Shown here: in pieces, positions 8,722 through 16,809 of the stretch | Layout of the letters: each line of letters begins with the position of its first letter | How positions within the stretch are numbered: position 1 is the first letter of the stretch | Notes under the pieces: generated by a model | Database searches by the model: none | Told to the model about the DNA's origin: nothing | What the model saw: only the letters and a program-made list of their open reading frames with translations | Program-made: the position numbers and the translations under genes | Source: Bog-473 sp963804055 | GTDB taxonomy: Bacteria; Actinomycetota; Acidimicrobiia; Acidimicrobiales; RAAP-2 | Direction of reading: 5' to 3' | Length of the DNA: 64,000 nucleotides | NCBI GenBank assembly: GCA_963804055.1 | Contig: CAWDOU010000012.1 | Coordinates: forward strand, 62,001-126,000

Positions 8722-9651
8722 TCAGGCCACCCGGGGCAGGACCTCTTCGGACAGCAACTCGACGTGCTCGAGGTCGTCGAGGTCGAGCACCTGCAGATAG
8801 ACGGACTCGGCGCCGATGGCGGCGAACTCCTGCAGCCGTGCCACCACCTGGTCCGGCGTGCCGGCCACGCCGTTGGCGCGGAGTTCGTCCGCCTTGCGGC
8901 CGATGTTGGCGGCGCGGCGCTCCACCTCGGCGTCGTCGGCGCCGCAACAGACGGTCTGGGCCGCCGACAGGCGGAGCGTGGCCGGGTCACGACCGTTGTC
9001 GGTGCAGGCGGCCCGCACCCGGGCGAACTGTGCCTCGGTGTCGGCCAGCGACGAGAAGGGGAGGTTGAACTCGTCGGCGAAGGTGGCGGCCAGGCGCGGC
9101 GTCCTCCTGGGCCCCCCGCCGCCCACGATGAGCGGCGGATGGGGCTGCTGCACCGGCTTGGGCAGGCCCGGGCTGTCCTTCAATTGGTAGTGCCGCCCTT
9201 CGAAGTCGAACGTCTGGCCGACCGGGACGTCCCAGAAGCCCGTGATGATGGCGAGTTGCTCCTCCAGCCGCTCGAAGCGCTCACCGAGAGGCTGGAACGG
9301 CACGCCGTGGGCGGTGTGCTCGGCGTCGTACCAGCCGGCGCCCAGGCCGAGCTCCGCCCTCCCCCCGCTCATGTCGTCCACCTGCGCCACCTGGACGGCG
9401 AGCAGTCCGGGCAGGCGGAACGTGGCCGAGGTGACCATGGTGCCCAGCCGGATCCGGTCGGTCTCCCGGGCGATCCCGGCCAGCGTCAGCCAGGCGTCGG
9501 TGGGGCCGGGCAGGCCGTCGCCGCCCATGGCGAGGAAGTGGTCGGAGCGGAAGAAGGCGTCGAAGCCGCCCGACTCGGCGGCCTGCGCCATCCGGAGTTG
9601 CTGCTCGTAGGAGGCGCCCTGCTGGGGCTCGACGAAGATGCGCAGTCTCAT
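8722..9651 (-). CDS. Luciferase-like (LLM class) F420-dependent oxidoreductase
   Basis: A bacterial luciferase-family TIM barrel of 309 residues. It carries FRSDHFLAMGG, the mid-chain block ELGLGAGWYDAEHTAHGVPF and the pairing segment HPPLIVGGGG, all typical of actinobacterial LLM proteins that use F420 or FMN. The substrate is unknown. ATG at 9651 is 6 nt behind TAACTT (9658-9663), so the transcript is probably leaderless. It is divergent from another LLM gene at 9705 with a 53-bp intergenic region, which suggests shared control. Confidence 0.85.
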   Translation of the reverse strand: MRLRIFVEPQQGASYEQQLRMAQAAESGGFDAFFRSDHFLAMGGDGLPGPTDAWLTLAGIARETDRIRLGTMVTSATFRLPGLLAVQVAQVDDMSGGRAELGLGAGWYDAEHTAHGVPFQPLGERFERLEEQLAIITGFWDVPVGQTFDFEGRHYQLKDSPGLPKPVQQPHPPLIVGGGGPRRTPRLAATFADEFNLPFSSLADTEAQFARVRAACTDNGRDPATLRLSAAQTVCCGADDAEVERRAANIGRKADELRANGVAGTPDQVVARLQEFAAIGAESVYLQVLDLDDLEHVELLSEEVLPRVA

Positions 9652-9704
9652 CGGCTCAAGTTATCCGGAGCGGTCCGCGCCCGGGCCGGGGCAGACTGGC
9701 CGGC

Positions 9705-10565
9705 ATGGACATCGGTGTGATCTTTCCCCAGGCCGAGGCGGGCGGCGATCGCGGCGCGGTGCGCGCCATCGGCGAGGCCGTGGCCGACCTCGGCTACACG
9801 CATCTGGCCGCCTACGACCACGTGCTCGGCGGCGACACCGCCGTGCTCGGTGATCTCGGTGGCCCCTACACCATCGACACCACGTTCCGGGAGCCGCTGC
9901 TGATGTTCTCGTATCTCGCGGCCATCACCGACCTCGCCTTCGCCACCTCCATCCTCATCGGCCCCCAGCGCCAGACCGCGCTGCTGGCCAAGCAGGCGGC
10001 CGAGCTCGACCTGCTCTGCGGCGGCCGCTTCCGCCTCGGGCTCGGCATCGGCTGGAACAAGCTCGAGTACGACGCCCTCGGCGTGCCGTTCGAGGAGCGG
10101 GCGTCGATTCTGGAGGAACAGGTCGCGGTGCTGCGCGCACTGTGGACCGAATGGAGCGTGACCGTCGACGGCCGCTACCACCACATCCGGGCGTCGGGGA
10201 TCGCCCCCCCACCGGTGCAACGCCCCATCCCCATCTGGATCGGGGGCCACGCCCCGGCCGCCCTGCGCCGGGTGGGGCGCATCGCCGACGGCTGGTTCCC
10301 CATGGTCCGGCCCGGCGGCGGGCTCGACGCCGCGCTCGACCAGATCCGCGCCGGCGCGGCAGAGGTGGGCCGCGACATCTCGAACCTGCAGTTCGAGGGC
10401 CGGCTGGAGTACTCGGTCCGCGACCACGAGAAGATCGCCGAACACGCACGGCGCTGGCAGGCGGCGGGGGCGAGCCACCTCTCCCTCAACACCATGCACG
10501 CCGACCTCCCCACGACGGACGCGCACATCGCCGCGCTGGCGGAGATGGCCGAGGTGCTGCTGTAG
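9705..10565 (+). CDS. Luciferase-like (LLM class) F420-dependent oxidoreductase
   Basis: A second LLM-class TIM barrel, 286 residues. Recognisable segments are MDIGVIFPQ at the N-terminus, AAYDHVLGG, the core block RLGLGIGWNKLEYDALGV and RPIPIWIGGHAPAALRR. Many relatives annotated as TIGR03619-type enzymes use F420. It is only distantly similar to its divergent neighbour, so this is not a recent duplication. ATG at 9705 is 7 nt behind CAGACT (9692-9697), again a leaderless arrangement. The gene ends 9 bp from the convergent FAD oxidoreductase. Confidence 0.85.
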   Translation: MDIGVIFPQAEAGGDRGAVRAIGEAVADLGYTHLAAYDHVLGGDTAVLGDLGGPYTIDTTFREPLLMFSYLAAITDLAFATSILIGPQRQTALLAKQAAELDLLCGGRFRLGLGIGWNKLEYDALGVPFEERASILEEQVAVLRALWTEWSVTVDGRYHHIRASGIAPPPVQRPIPIWIGGHAPAALRRVGRIADGWFPMVRPGGGLDAALDQIRAGAAEVGRDISNLQFEGRLEYSVRDHEKIAEHARRWQAAGASHLSLNTMHADLPTTDAHIAALAEMAEVLL

Positions 10566-10574
10566 GCAGCGTGG

Positions 10575-12005
10575 TCAGGACGATGGGGGGATCTCGTTCA
10601 GCAGCCCCTCGACACGTCCGTTCTCGCGAACCCACGCTTGGGCACCCATCTGCACGGCGTCCCACGGGCTCCCCAGCGGCGGCGTGTAGGAGAGGTCGAG
10701 CTCGCTCACGGCGTCGAGCGTCATTTCGTTGAAGATGGCAGCGGCGGCAATGTCGATCCGCTTGGCCACTGCGGCGTGCTTGTGCCCGAAGAGCTGGAGC
10801 CCGAGCAGCCGTCCGGTCCTGCGGTCCCCGGTGTAGCGCATGCGGATGCGGTGGCTGCCCGGGTAGTAGGCCTTGTGGTCGTCGGCTTCGAACTCGACGG
10901 TCACCGGATGGAAGCCGGCGGCAGCCGCCTCGTGGTCACGGAGCCCGGTGCGCGACGCCACCATGTCGAAGACCTTGACCACCTGCGTTCCGAGGCTGCC
11001 GGCGAACTCGGTCGTCGCACCGACGGCGTTGGCGCCGGCCACGCGGCCCTGTTTGTGGGCCGTGGTCCCGAGCGGGAGGTAGGTGAGACCCATCAGGCGG
11101 TGATGCGTCACGACGCAGTCGCCTGCGGCGAAGACGCCGTCGAGATTGGTGCGCATCCCCCGGTCCACACTGATGGCCCCGGCGACGCCGAGGTTCACCC
11201 CTGCCTCGGCAGCCAGGGCGGAGTCGGGACGGACGCCTACGACGACCAGCACCATGTCGGCAGAGACGCTGCGATCGGCACCGGACGAGTGCACGGCGTC
11301 GATCTGGAATCTGCCTGCCGAGGCCTCCGGCGCGCGAGCGATGCGCGTGACCGTCGTGTCGGTCCTGACGTCGACGCCGTGCTGGCGAAGTTCGTCATTG
11401 ACCAGGGCCCCGAGGCTGGGGTCGACGGTCGGGAGCACTTCCGGCAGCTGTTCGAACTGCGTGACAGACAGCCCTCGAGCCCTGAGACCCTCCGCCATCT
11501 CGAGCCCGATGTAGCCCGCACCCACGATCACCGCACTGGCCGGTTGGCTCTCCTCCAACGTGCGCACCAGCTCGAAGGTGTCGCCCATGGAGTGGAGCAG
11601 ATGCACGCCGTCGGCCGGACCCAGCGCATCGGGACCGACAAGACCTTCGATGGGCGGCCGGGCCGAGCCGGCGCCGGTCCCCACGACGAGCTTGTCGTAG
11701 GGGATCTGATCGAAGACGCCGGCTTCGTCGACCACGTGCAGGCGGTGGCCGGCGACATCGATTTTGGTGGCCGTGGTGTTGAGACGGACCTGCATCCCCG
11801 TGGCCTCGAGGTCGTCCAGGGTGCGATGCGCGAGGTTGCGCCAGTGCGTCACCTCGCCCGAGACGTAGTACGGGATACCGCAGATGGAGAAGTTCGGGTA
11901 GGCGTCGGCCACGACCACGGTGACCTCGGTCGTGGGGTCGAGTTCGCGAGCACGGAGTGCAGCGCTGATGCCGGCGTCGCTGCCTCCGATGGCTACGAGG
12001 TGCAT
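10575..12005 (-). CDS. FAD-dependent pyridine nucleotide-disulfide oxidoreductase (CoA-disulfide reductase/NADH oxidase type)
   Basis: A 476-residue flavoprotein. The first dinucleotide fold is GGSDAGISAALRARE, the NAD(P) fold is VIVGAGYIGLEMAEGL, and the FAD motif is GVFAAGDCV. The single redox cysteine in FSICGIPYYVSG is typical of the CoA-disulfide reductase/NADH oxidase/peroxidase group rather than of CxxxxC glutathione reductases. The C-terminal dimerisation domain is present. It is the last gene of the cadI-aquaporin unit facing arsR, so a role in keeping thiols reduced during metalloid stress is inferred. ATG at 12005 has AAGGA upstream. Confidence 0.83.
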   Translation of the reverse strand: MHLVAIGGSDAGISAALRARELDPTTEVTVVVADAYPNFSICGIPYYVSGEVTHWRNLAHRTLDDLEATGMQVRLNTTATKIDVAGHRLHVVDEAGVFDQIPYDKLVVGTGAGSARPPIEGLVGPDALGPADGVHLLHSMGDTFELVRTLEESQPASAVIVGAGYIGLEMAEGLRARGLSVTQFEQLPEVLPTVDPSLGALVNDELRQHGVDVRTDTTVTRIARAPEASAGRFQIDAVHSSGADRSVSADMVLVVVGVRPDSALAAEAGVNLGVAGAISVDRGMRTNLDGVFAAGDCVVTHHRLMGLTYLPLGTTAHKQGRVAGANAVGATTEFAGSLGTQVVKVFDMVASRTGLRDHEAAAAGFHPVTVEFEADDHKAYYPGSHRIRMRYTGDRRTGRLLGLQLFGHKHAAVAKRIDIAAAAIFNEMTLDAVSELDLSYTPPLGSPWDAVQMGAQAWVRENGRVEGLLNEIPPSS

Positions 12006-12042
12006 GGGTGTCCTTGCAGAGGATGTCGAGAGCTCGTCGTCA

Positions 12043-12780
12043 TCAGCGGGTCTCGAGATCGCCCTCGCCGCGCAGGTGCGGATCGATGACATCGGCCGCC
12101 TCGGCTTCGGTCATGCCGGGGTACAGCCCTCTGATCAACCCGAAGGCCAGGATGCCGCCGACGATCTGGGCCGAGATGAAGCTCGGGACCGACGAGGGGG
12201 CGATGCCGGCGAAGGTGTCGGAGAACATGCGCCCCACCGTGATCGCAGGGTTGGCGAACGATGTGCTCGAGGTGAAGAAGTAGGCGGCGCCGATGTAGGC
12301 GCCGACAGCGGCCGGGGCGAGGTGCGAACGCCCCGAGCGGGCCAGGGCGAAGATCACCAGCAGGAGGCCGACGGTGGCGACGACCTCGGAGAGCCAGTGC
12401 GGACCGGACGCCCGGTGCTTGGTCGAAATGGACAGTGCGGCCTCGGAGAACATCGCGTTGGCGAGAATCGCTCCGCAGATGCACCCGAGCGTCTGGAACG
12501 GGAGGTAGGCGGCAGCATCCTTCCACTTCAGGCCGCCGAAGCCGGCGTCGACGAAGGACACGATCGGGTTGAAGTGGCCGCCCGAGATGGGCCCGAACAT
12601 CAAGATGATGGCGAAGAGACCTGCGGCCGTCGCGGCTGCATTCTCGAAGAGTTGCAGGCCCACGTTTCCCGGCGAGAGGTTCTGCGCGGCGATGCCGGAG
12701 CCGATGACGGCGGCGGCCAGGAAGGCGCTGCCCAAGAACTCGGCCAGCAGGCGTCGCCACAAGACGGTGTCGCGCACCAC
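12043..12780 (-). CDS. MIP-family aquaporin/glyceroporin of the ars unit
   Basis: A six-helix channel of about 245 residues. The two half-helix motifs are NPI (residues 71-73, in GGHFNPIV) and NPA (177-179, in SFANPAITVGR). The selectivity-filter Arg is Arg184. Aquaporins in ars operons (AqpS type) let arsenite leave down its gradient; that role is inferred from the neighbours. The start was placed at GTG 12780 (or 12777) because GGGAG lies just upstream and the longer frame overlaps cadI. Its start is 23 nt after the cadI stop, in one operon. Confidence 0.85.
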   Translation of the reverse strand: MVRDTVLWRRLLAEFLGSAFLAAAVIGSGIAAQNLSPGNVGLQLFENAAATAAGLFAIILMFGPISGGHFNPIVSFVDAGFGGLKWKDAAAYLPFQTLGCICGAILANAMFSEAALSISTKHRASGPHWLSEVVATVGLLLVIFALARSGRSHLAPAAVGAYIGAAYFFTSSTSFANPAITVGRMFSDTFAGIAPSSVPSFISAQIVGGILAFGLIRGLYPGMTEAEAADVIDPHLRGEGDLETR

Positions 12781-12803
12781 TGTCTCCCGATGGCCCGCCC
12801 CGC

Positions 12804-13211
12804 TCAGCAGCAGGGAGAGCCGGTCTCGGCGGGGACGTCGGCCAGGACCGTGTAGACCTCCCACGGAGCTCCGTCGGGGTCGCTCACCCAGACCTTGTCC
12901 TGGACGGCATGGCAACAGGTCGTCTGCTCTTGGACCTCGGTCTCCAAGCCGGTGTCACGCAGGCGGCCCGTTGCCGATGCCACCTCGTCCGGCGTCTCGA
13001 CTTCGACGCCGAGGTGGTTGAGAGCGCCGATCGTCCCGTGTCCCCGAGCAGGTCCGTCCTCCATCAGGACGAGCTTGAGCGGCGGGTCGGCAAGGGCGAA
13101 GTTGGCATAGCCCGGCTGGCGTTTGGCCGGCTCGGCCCCGAAGAGCTTGGAGTAGAAGGCCACGGCTTCGTCGATGTCGCTGACATTGAGTGCGAGTTGG
13201 ACCCTCGACAT
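12804..13211 (-). CDS. cadI: ArsI/CadI-family vicinal-oxygen-chelate metalloenzyme
   Basis: A 135-residue glyoxalase-fold (VOC) protein. The metal triad is recognisable as Gln5 (SRVQLALNV), His66 (NHLGVEV) and Glu118 (PWEVYTV). The vicinal cysteines Cys99-Cys100 (TTCCHA) match those that bind trivalent organoarsenicals in ArsI C-As lyases. Another CC pair ends the protein. ArsI cleaves the carbon-arsenic bond of methylarsenite; mycobacterial CadI is the cadmium-induced relative. The choice between the two cannot be made from sequence, but the CgArsR-like regulator favours arsenic. ATG at 13211 follows GGAGGTCAGC. First gene of the unit divergent from arsR. Confidence 0.88.
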   Translation of the reverse strand: MSRVQLALNVSDIDEAVAFYSKLFGAEPAKRQPGYANFALADPPLKLVLMEDGPARGHGTIGALNHLGVEVETPDEVASATGRLRDTGLETEVQEQTTCCHAVQDKVWVSDPDGAPWEVYTVLADVPAETGSPCC

Positions 13212-13240
13212 GCTGACCTCCAGTAGTATCGATCACGGTC

Positions 13241-13280
13241 GATGCATTGAGTATCACGGATGCATTGACCGATGTCAATG
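13241..13280. promoter_or_regulatory. Probable ArsR operator in the arsR-cadI intergenic region
   Basis: A perfect inverted repeat CATTGAC-CGAT-GTCAATG lies at 13263-13280. It overlaps the second copy of a 10-bp direct repeat GATGCATTGA (13241-13250 and 13259-13268, 18 bp apart). A shorter palindrome ATCGA-N6-TCGAT lies just left of these (about 13229-13244). The region is only 85 bp and separates two divergent starts, so one repressor could shut both. ArsR-family dimers bind such imperfect dyads. Confidence 0.7.
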
Positions 13281-13296
13281 TGAAGGTGGTGACCCC

Positions 13297-13644
13297 ATGA
13301 GCAAGCAGGCAGGTGCAACCAAGACCCGGCCGGCGGAGTGCTGCGCATCCGTCCTGGCCGCACCCCTCGACGCCGCCGAAGCCGCCGAACTGGCCGGCGG
13401 GTTCGCTGCGCTGGCGGACCCGGTCCGATTGCGGGTGCTCAGCATTTTGGCGGCTGCTCCCGAAGGCGAGGTCTGCGTCTGTGACTTCGTCGAACCCTTG
13501 GCCAAGAGCCAGCCGACGGTGTCGCACCACCTCAAGGTCCTCGGCGACGCCGGTCTTGTCCAAGGCGAACGCCGGGGCAAGTGGGTCTGGTACTCGCTCA
13601 ATCGTGATCGCCTGGCCCAGCTCCGCTCCGCCATCGACACCTGA
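13297..13644 (+). CDS. arsR: ArsR-family metalloregulator (CgArsR-like arsenic sensor)
   Basis: A 115-residue winged-helix repressor. The recognition helix lies in SQPTVSHHLKVLGDAGL and the wing in GERRGKWVWYSL. Cys15 and Cys16 (PAECCASV) fall at the same positions as the first two As(III) ligands of Corynebacterium glutamicum ArsR. Cys60/Cys62 (EVCVCDF) can give the third ligand. It is expected to release DNA when trivalent arsenic or antimony binds. The start at ATG 13297 was chosen because AAGGTGG lies upstream; the longer frame would run through the operator. Confidence 0.9.
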   Translation: MSKQAGATKTRPAECCASVLAAPLDAAEAAELAGGFAALADPVRLRVLSILAAAPEGEVCVCDFVEPLAKSQPTVSHHLKVLGDAGLVQGERRGKWVWYSLNRDRLAQLRSAIDT

Positions 13645-13704
13645 GGAAGGCGCTCCCGGACCGGACGCGAGTCTCGGACGTCCGAAAGCACCCGTTGGCT
13701 TTGG

Positions 13705-13710
13705 CAGGAT
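13705..13710 (+). promoter_or_regulatory. -10 hexamer of a leaderless promoter
   Basis: CAGGAT ends 6 nt before the GTG at 13717, so the first transcribed base should be at or next to the start codon. Confidence 0.5.
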
Positions 13711-13716
13711 GGAGAG

Positions 13717-14598
13717 GTGAGCGACCAGAGTGGCTACCCCGGCGCGCCCCCTGGCTGGTACCCGGACCCGGCCGGCGGCCCGGGTCAGCGGTGGTGGGAC
13801 GGCTACGCCTGGACCGAGGCCACCGTGCTGCCGCAGCCGGCTCCGGCGCCGGCTCCGTGGGCGGGCGCGGCGGCGCCCCAGCAGCCGCCCACCCTGCTCG
13901 CGCCCTGGGCCGCGGCATCGGAGCGGCTCACCACGTTCAACACGTCACAACGGGTCGACGACGAGCGCCGCCTGGTCCCGGTGGCGCGTTTCGCGGTCGC
14001 GTTCCCGGCCGTGTACTTCCTCGTCAGCCTCCTCCTCCAGCGCGCCAACGCGGACCAGCTGCGCTCCGCCGGCCATCAGTTCCGGATCGACTTTCACGAC
14101 GCGCAGCACGGCATCACGCCGCCGCCGTACCACGCTCCCAACAACTCGTTCGCCGGGTTGGGACTTCTCGTGGGGCTGCTCACGGTCGCCGCGGTCGTCA
14201 TCGCCTGCATCTGGCAGCACAAGGCGGCGTCGGCCGGGCGCGCCCTCGGCATCCCGTCGCGGTACTCGCCGGCCTGGGGCGTCGGGTGCTGGTTCGTGCC
14301 GGTCGTCAATCTCTGGATGCCGTATGGCGCGGTGCGTGACTGCCTGCCGCCCGGGCACCCGCAGCGCCCCCGCGTGCTGCACTGGTGGATCGCCTGGCTC
14401 TGCACCGGTTTCCTGACGTCCGCTGCCGGCACCACCGCCTTGTTCTCGACGGGAGCGGCCTTGGTCCTGTCGATCCCCGCCGCCCTGGCGTGCCTGGCCG
14501 TGATCGCCTGGGCACCCGGCATCGTGGTGGCGATCGCCGCCGCGCACGGGGAGGCGTTGGCCACAGTGGCGGACGAAACAGGGGTGTTGCGCAGCTGA
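13717..14598 (+). CDS. DUF2510-DUF4328 membrane protein
   Basis: A 293-residue protein. The N-terminal DUF2510 module (residues about 11-33: PPGWYPDPAGG, then W-W-D-G-x-x-W-T) probably sits at the cytoplasmic face. A Pro/Ala-rich linker leads to a DUF4328 membrane domain with four to five helices and the signature WFVPVVNLWMPY. Neither domain has an assigned biochemical role. The DUF2510 module also occurs at the C-terminus of the PH-domain protein (26605) and the N-terminus of the anchored propeller (61017). Confidence 0.82.
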   Translation: MSDQSGYPGAPPGWYPDPAGGPGQRWWDGYAWTEATVLPQPAPAPAPWAGAAAPQQPPTLLAPWAAASERLTTFNTSQRVDDERRLVPVARFAVAFPAVYFLVSLLLQRANADQLRSAGHQFRIDFHDAQHGITPPPYHAPNNSFAGLGLLVGLLTVAAVVIACIWQHKAASAGRALGIPSRYSPAWGVGCWFVPVVNLWMPYGAVRDCLPPGHPQRPRVLHWWIAWLCTGFLTSAAGTTALFSTGAALVLSIPAALACLAVIAWAPGIVVAIAAAHGEALATVADETGVLRS

Positions 14599-14651
14599 GC
14601 CCCAGACGGTCGCTGCGCAGCCCAGGGTGCGGTCATGCAAGGTAACGAACT

Positions 14652-14695
14652 ATTCACCTCGGGATAGCGCTCCTGTTGCTTGGCGTTCATCTTGC
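14652..14695 (+). promoter_or_regulatory. Candidate PHO-box region upstream of pstB
   Basis: ATTCACCTCGG (14652-14662) and GTTCATCTTGC (14685-14695) resemble the 11-bp GTTCACC-type direct repeats bound by actinobacterial PhoP. They are 33 bp apart, an exact multiple of 11, just upstream of the -10 hexamer. The two 11-mers between them are poor matches, so this remains tentative. Confidence 0.35.
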
Positions 14696-14700
14696 CTTAC

Positions 14701-14706
14701 TACGTT
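14701..14706 (+). promoter_or_regulatory. -10 hexamer of the pstBSCA operon
   Basis: TACGTT ends 7 nt before the GTG at 14714. This spacing predicts a leaderless pstB message and decides the pstB start. Confidence 0.5.
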
Positions 14707-14713
14707 CCTGGTA

Positions 14714-15574
14714 GTGGCCGACGGAGAGATCACCCAGGCAAGTCGCAATCCTGTGACGACTGCCGCGCAATCCGATGTCGACAAGGCGCTCCAAGCCCTC
14801 GATCCCGATGCGGCGCGCCCCGAGTGCGTCATGCGGTCGGTCAACCTGAACCTCGGCTTCTCGGGCCGGACCGTCCTGAGCAACATCAACGTGGACCTCA
14901 AGCGCGGCTCCATCACCGCGCTGATCGGGCCGACCGGCTCGGGCAAGTCCACCTTCCTGCGCACCCTCAACCGGATGAACGACCGCGTGCCCGGGTTCAT
15001 GCGCGAGGGCGACGTGACCCTCGACGAGGAGAGCCTGTGGGCGCAGCACGTCGACCTCCTGACGCTGCGCCGGCGCGTCGGCATGCTGTTCCAGCGGCCC
15101 AACCCGTTCCCGATGTCGATCAAGGACAACGTGGTGGCCGGGGTCAAGGCGCACCGGATCGCCAAGGGCAAGCAGCTCGACGTCGTGTGCGAGCGCCGGC
15201 TCACCGAGGTGGGCCTGTGGGACGCCGTCAAGGACCGCCTCAACGATTCCCCCTTCAGGCTCTCCGGCGGCCAGCAGCAGCTGCTCTGCCTGGCCCGTGC
15301 ACTCGCCGTGGGCCCGGAGGTGCTGCTGCTCGACGAGCCGACATCGTCCCTGGACCCCGTCACGACGGAGTCCATTGAGGCACTGCTCAAGACGCTGGCA
15401 CCGGCGCTCACCCTGATCGTGGTGACGCACAACCTGGGCCAGGCCATGCGCGTCTCGCACCAAACGATGTTCTTCTACCAGGGGGCACTCGTCGAGTACG
15501 GAGCGACCGACGACCTGTTCAACAGGCCGTCGCACCCGGACACCGAGCGCTACGTCACGGGGCGGATGGGCTAG
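14714..15574 (+). CDS. pstB: Phosphate ABC transporter ATP-binding protein PstB (system 1)
   Basis: An ABC ATPase of about 286 residues that powers phosphate import. It has Walker A GPTGSGKST, Q-loop FQRPNPFPMS, signature LSGGQQQ, Walker B VLLLDEPTSSLDP and switch His in VVTHN. The PNPFPMSI block and the RMNDRVP segment are specific to PstB. The start is set at GTG 14714 by a -10 hexamer 7 nt upstream; the longer frame runs through the promoter. It is the first gene of the operon, whereas pstB is usually last. Confidence 0.92.
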   Translation: MADGEITQASRNPVTTAAQSDVDKALQALDPDAARPECVMRSVNLNLGFSGRTVLSNINVDLKRGSITALIGPTGSGKSTFLRTLNRMNDRVPGFMREGDVTLDEESLWAQHVDLLTLRRRVGMLFQRPNPFPMSIKDNVVAGVKAHRIAKGKQLDVVCERRLTEVGLWDAVKDRLNDSPFRLSGGQQQLLCLARALAVGPEVLLLDEPTSSLDPVTTESIEALLKTLAPALTLIVVTHNLGQAMRVSHQTMFFYQGALVEYGATDDLFNRPSHPDTERYVTGRMG

Positions 15575-15682
15575 GCGACGGACCCGGACTCGGTGAGGGG
15601 CCCGAGTCCAGTGCACAACAGGCCACATCAACCGCATCACCCAGAGCACCACCAACACACCACCATCACAAGGAGAGAACCT

Positions 15683-16807
15683 GTGACAACACTGATGAGA
15701 TCGGCGCGACTGCGACGAGGAGTGATCGCCGTTGCGGCGGTGGGGCTCGCGCTGAGCTCGGTCGTCCTCAGCACGGCTGCAGGCGCTGCCGCCAAGCTGC
15801 CGAAGAGCGGCGTGGAGACGCCTTCGGGCGGTCAGGTGACCGAGACCGGGAGCACGCTCCTCTACCCGCTCTTCAACCTGTGGGCGAGTGGCTACAACCA
15901 GAAGTTCTCGAGCACCTCGATCCAGACGGCGGGCACCGGGTCCGGCACCGGCATCTCGGACGCCACGAACGGGACCATCAACATCGGCGCCTCGGACGCC
16001 TACCTGTCGCCCAGCGAGGTCTCGGCCAGCCCGGACCTGAAGAACATCCCGCTGGCGATCTCGGCCCAGCTGGTGGCCTACAACGTCCCGGGCATCACCG
16101 CCCACCTGAAGCTGAGCGGGAAGCTCCTGTCGGAGATCTACTCGGGCACCGTCACCAACTGGAACGCGTCGCAGATCGCCAGCGCCAACCCCGGGGTCAC
16201 GCTGCCGAACCTGCCGATCGTGACCCTGCACCGGTCGGACAGCAGCGGTGACACCTTCCTGTTCACGACCTACCTGTCCAAGGCCGACGCGTCGGGCTGG
16301 GGTGCCAAGATCGGCTTCAACACGACCGTCCCGTGGCCCAACGCGCCGGGTGCGCTCGGTGAGAGCGGCAACTCGGGCATGGTCACGGGCTGCAAGGCCA
16401 CGGCGGGCTGCATCGCCTACGTCGGCATCAGCTACCAGACGCAGGTCCTCCAGGCCGGTCTGAACTACGCCGCACTGGGCAACGCCAAGGGCCAGTACGT
16501 GCTGCCCTCGCAAACCTCGATCGCGGCCGAGGCGGCCGGCTTCGTGAAGAAGACCCCCGCCAACGGGACGATCTCGCTCATCTACGGCCCGATCAGCGGC
16601 GGCTACCCGATCATCAACTACGAGTACGCCATCGTGTCGACGAACCAGTCGTCCTCCTCCGATGCCAAGAACATCCGGTCGGTGCTGGAGTGGGCCGTCA
16701 ACCCGAAGCTCGGGTCGGCGACCTCGTACCTGGCGCAGGTGAACTTCCTGCCGCTGCCGACCAAGGTCGAGGCGCAGTCGGTCAAGCAGATCCTGGCCAT
16801 CAAGTAG
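15683..16807 (+). CDS. pstS: Phosphate-binding protein PstS (system 1)
   Basis: An exported periplasmic/cell-wall phosphate-binding protein of about 374 residues. A classical Sec signal spans residues ~1-35 and ends near AAGAAAK; no lipobox is seen. Phosphate-contact segments are ETGSTLLYPLFNLW, GTGSGTGISDATNGT with IGASDAYLS, and HRSDSSGDTFLF. GTG at 15683 follows AAGGAGAGAACCT, and the longer His-rich frame upstream is non-coding. The 108-bp gap after pstB and the strong ribosome site may allow higher expression than the transporter subunits. Confidence 0.93.
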   Translation: MTTLMRSARLRRGVIAVAAVGLALSSVVLSTAAGAAAKLPKSGVETPSGGQVTETGSTLLYPLFNLWASGYNQKFSSTSIQTAGTGSGTGISDATNGTINIGASDAYLSPSEVSASPDLKNIPLAISAQLVAYNVPGITAHLKLSGKLLSEIYSGTVTNWNASQIASANPGVTLPNLPIVTLHRSDSSGDTFLFTTYLSKADASGWGAKIGFNTTVPWPNAPGALGESGNSGMVTGCKATAGCIAYVGISYQTQVLQAGLNYAALGNAKGQYVLPSQTSIAAEAAGFVKKTPANGTISLIYGPISGGYPIINYEYAIVSTNQSSSSDAKNIRSVLEWAVNPKLGSATSYLAQVNFLPLPTKVEAQSVKQILAIK

Positions 16808-16809
16808 CG

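Noticed and set aside
6841..9720. 959-codon open frame on the plus strand
   Set aside because: It lies opposite the aldehyde dehydrogenase and LLM genes, which have full motifs; its composition is that of a GC-rich antisense shadow.
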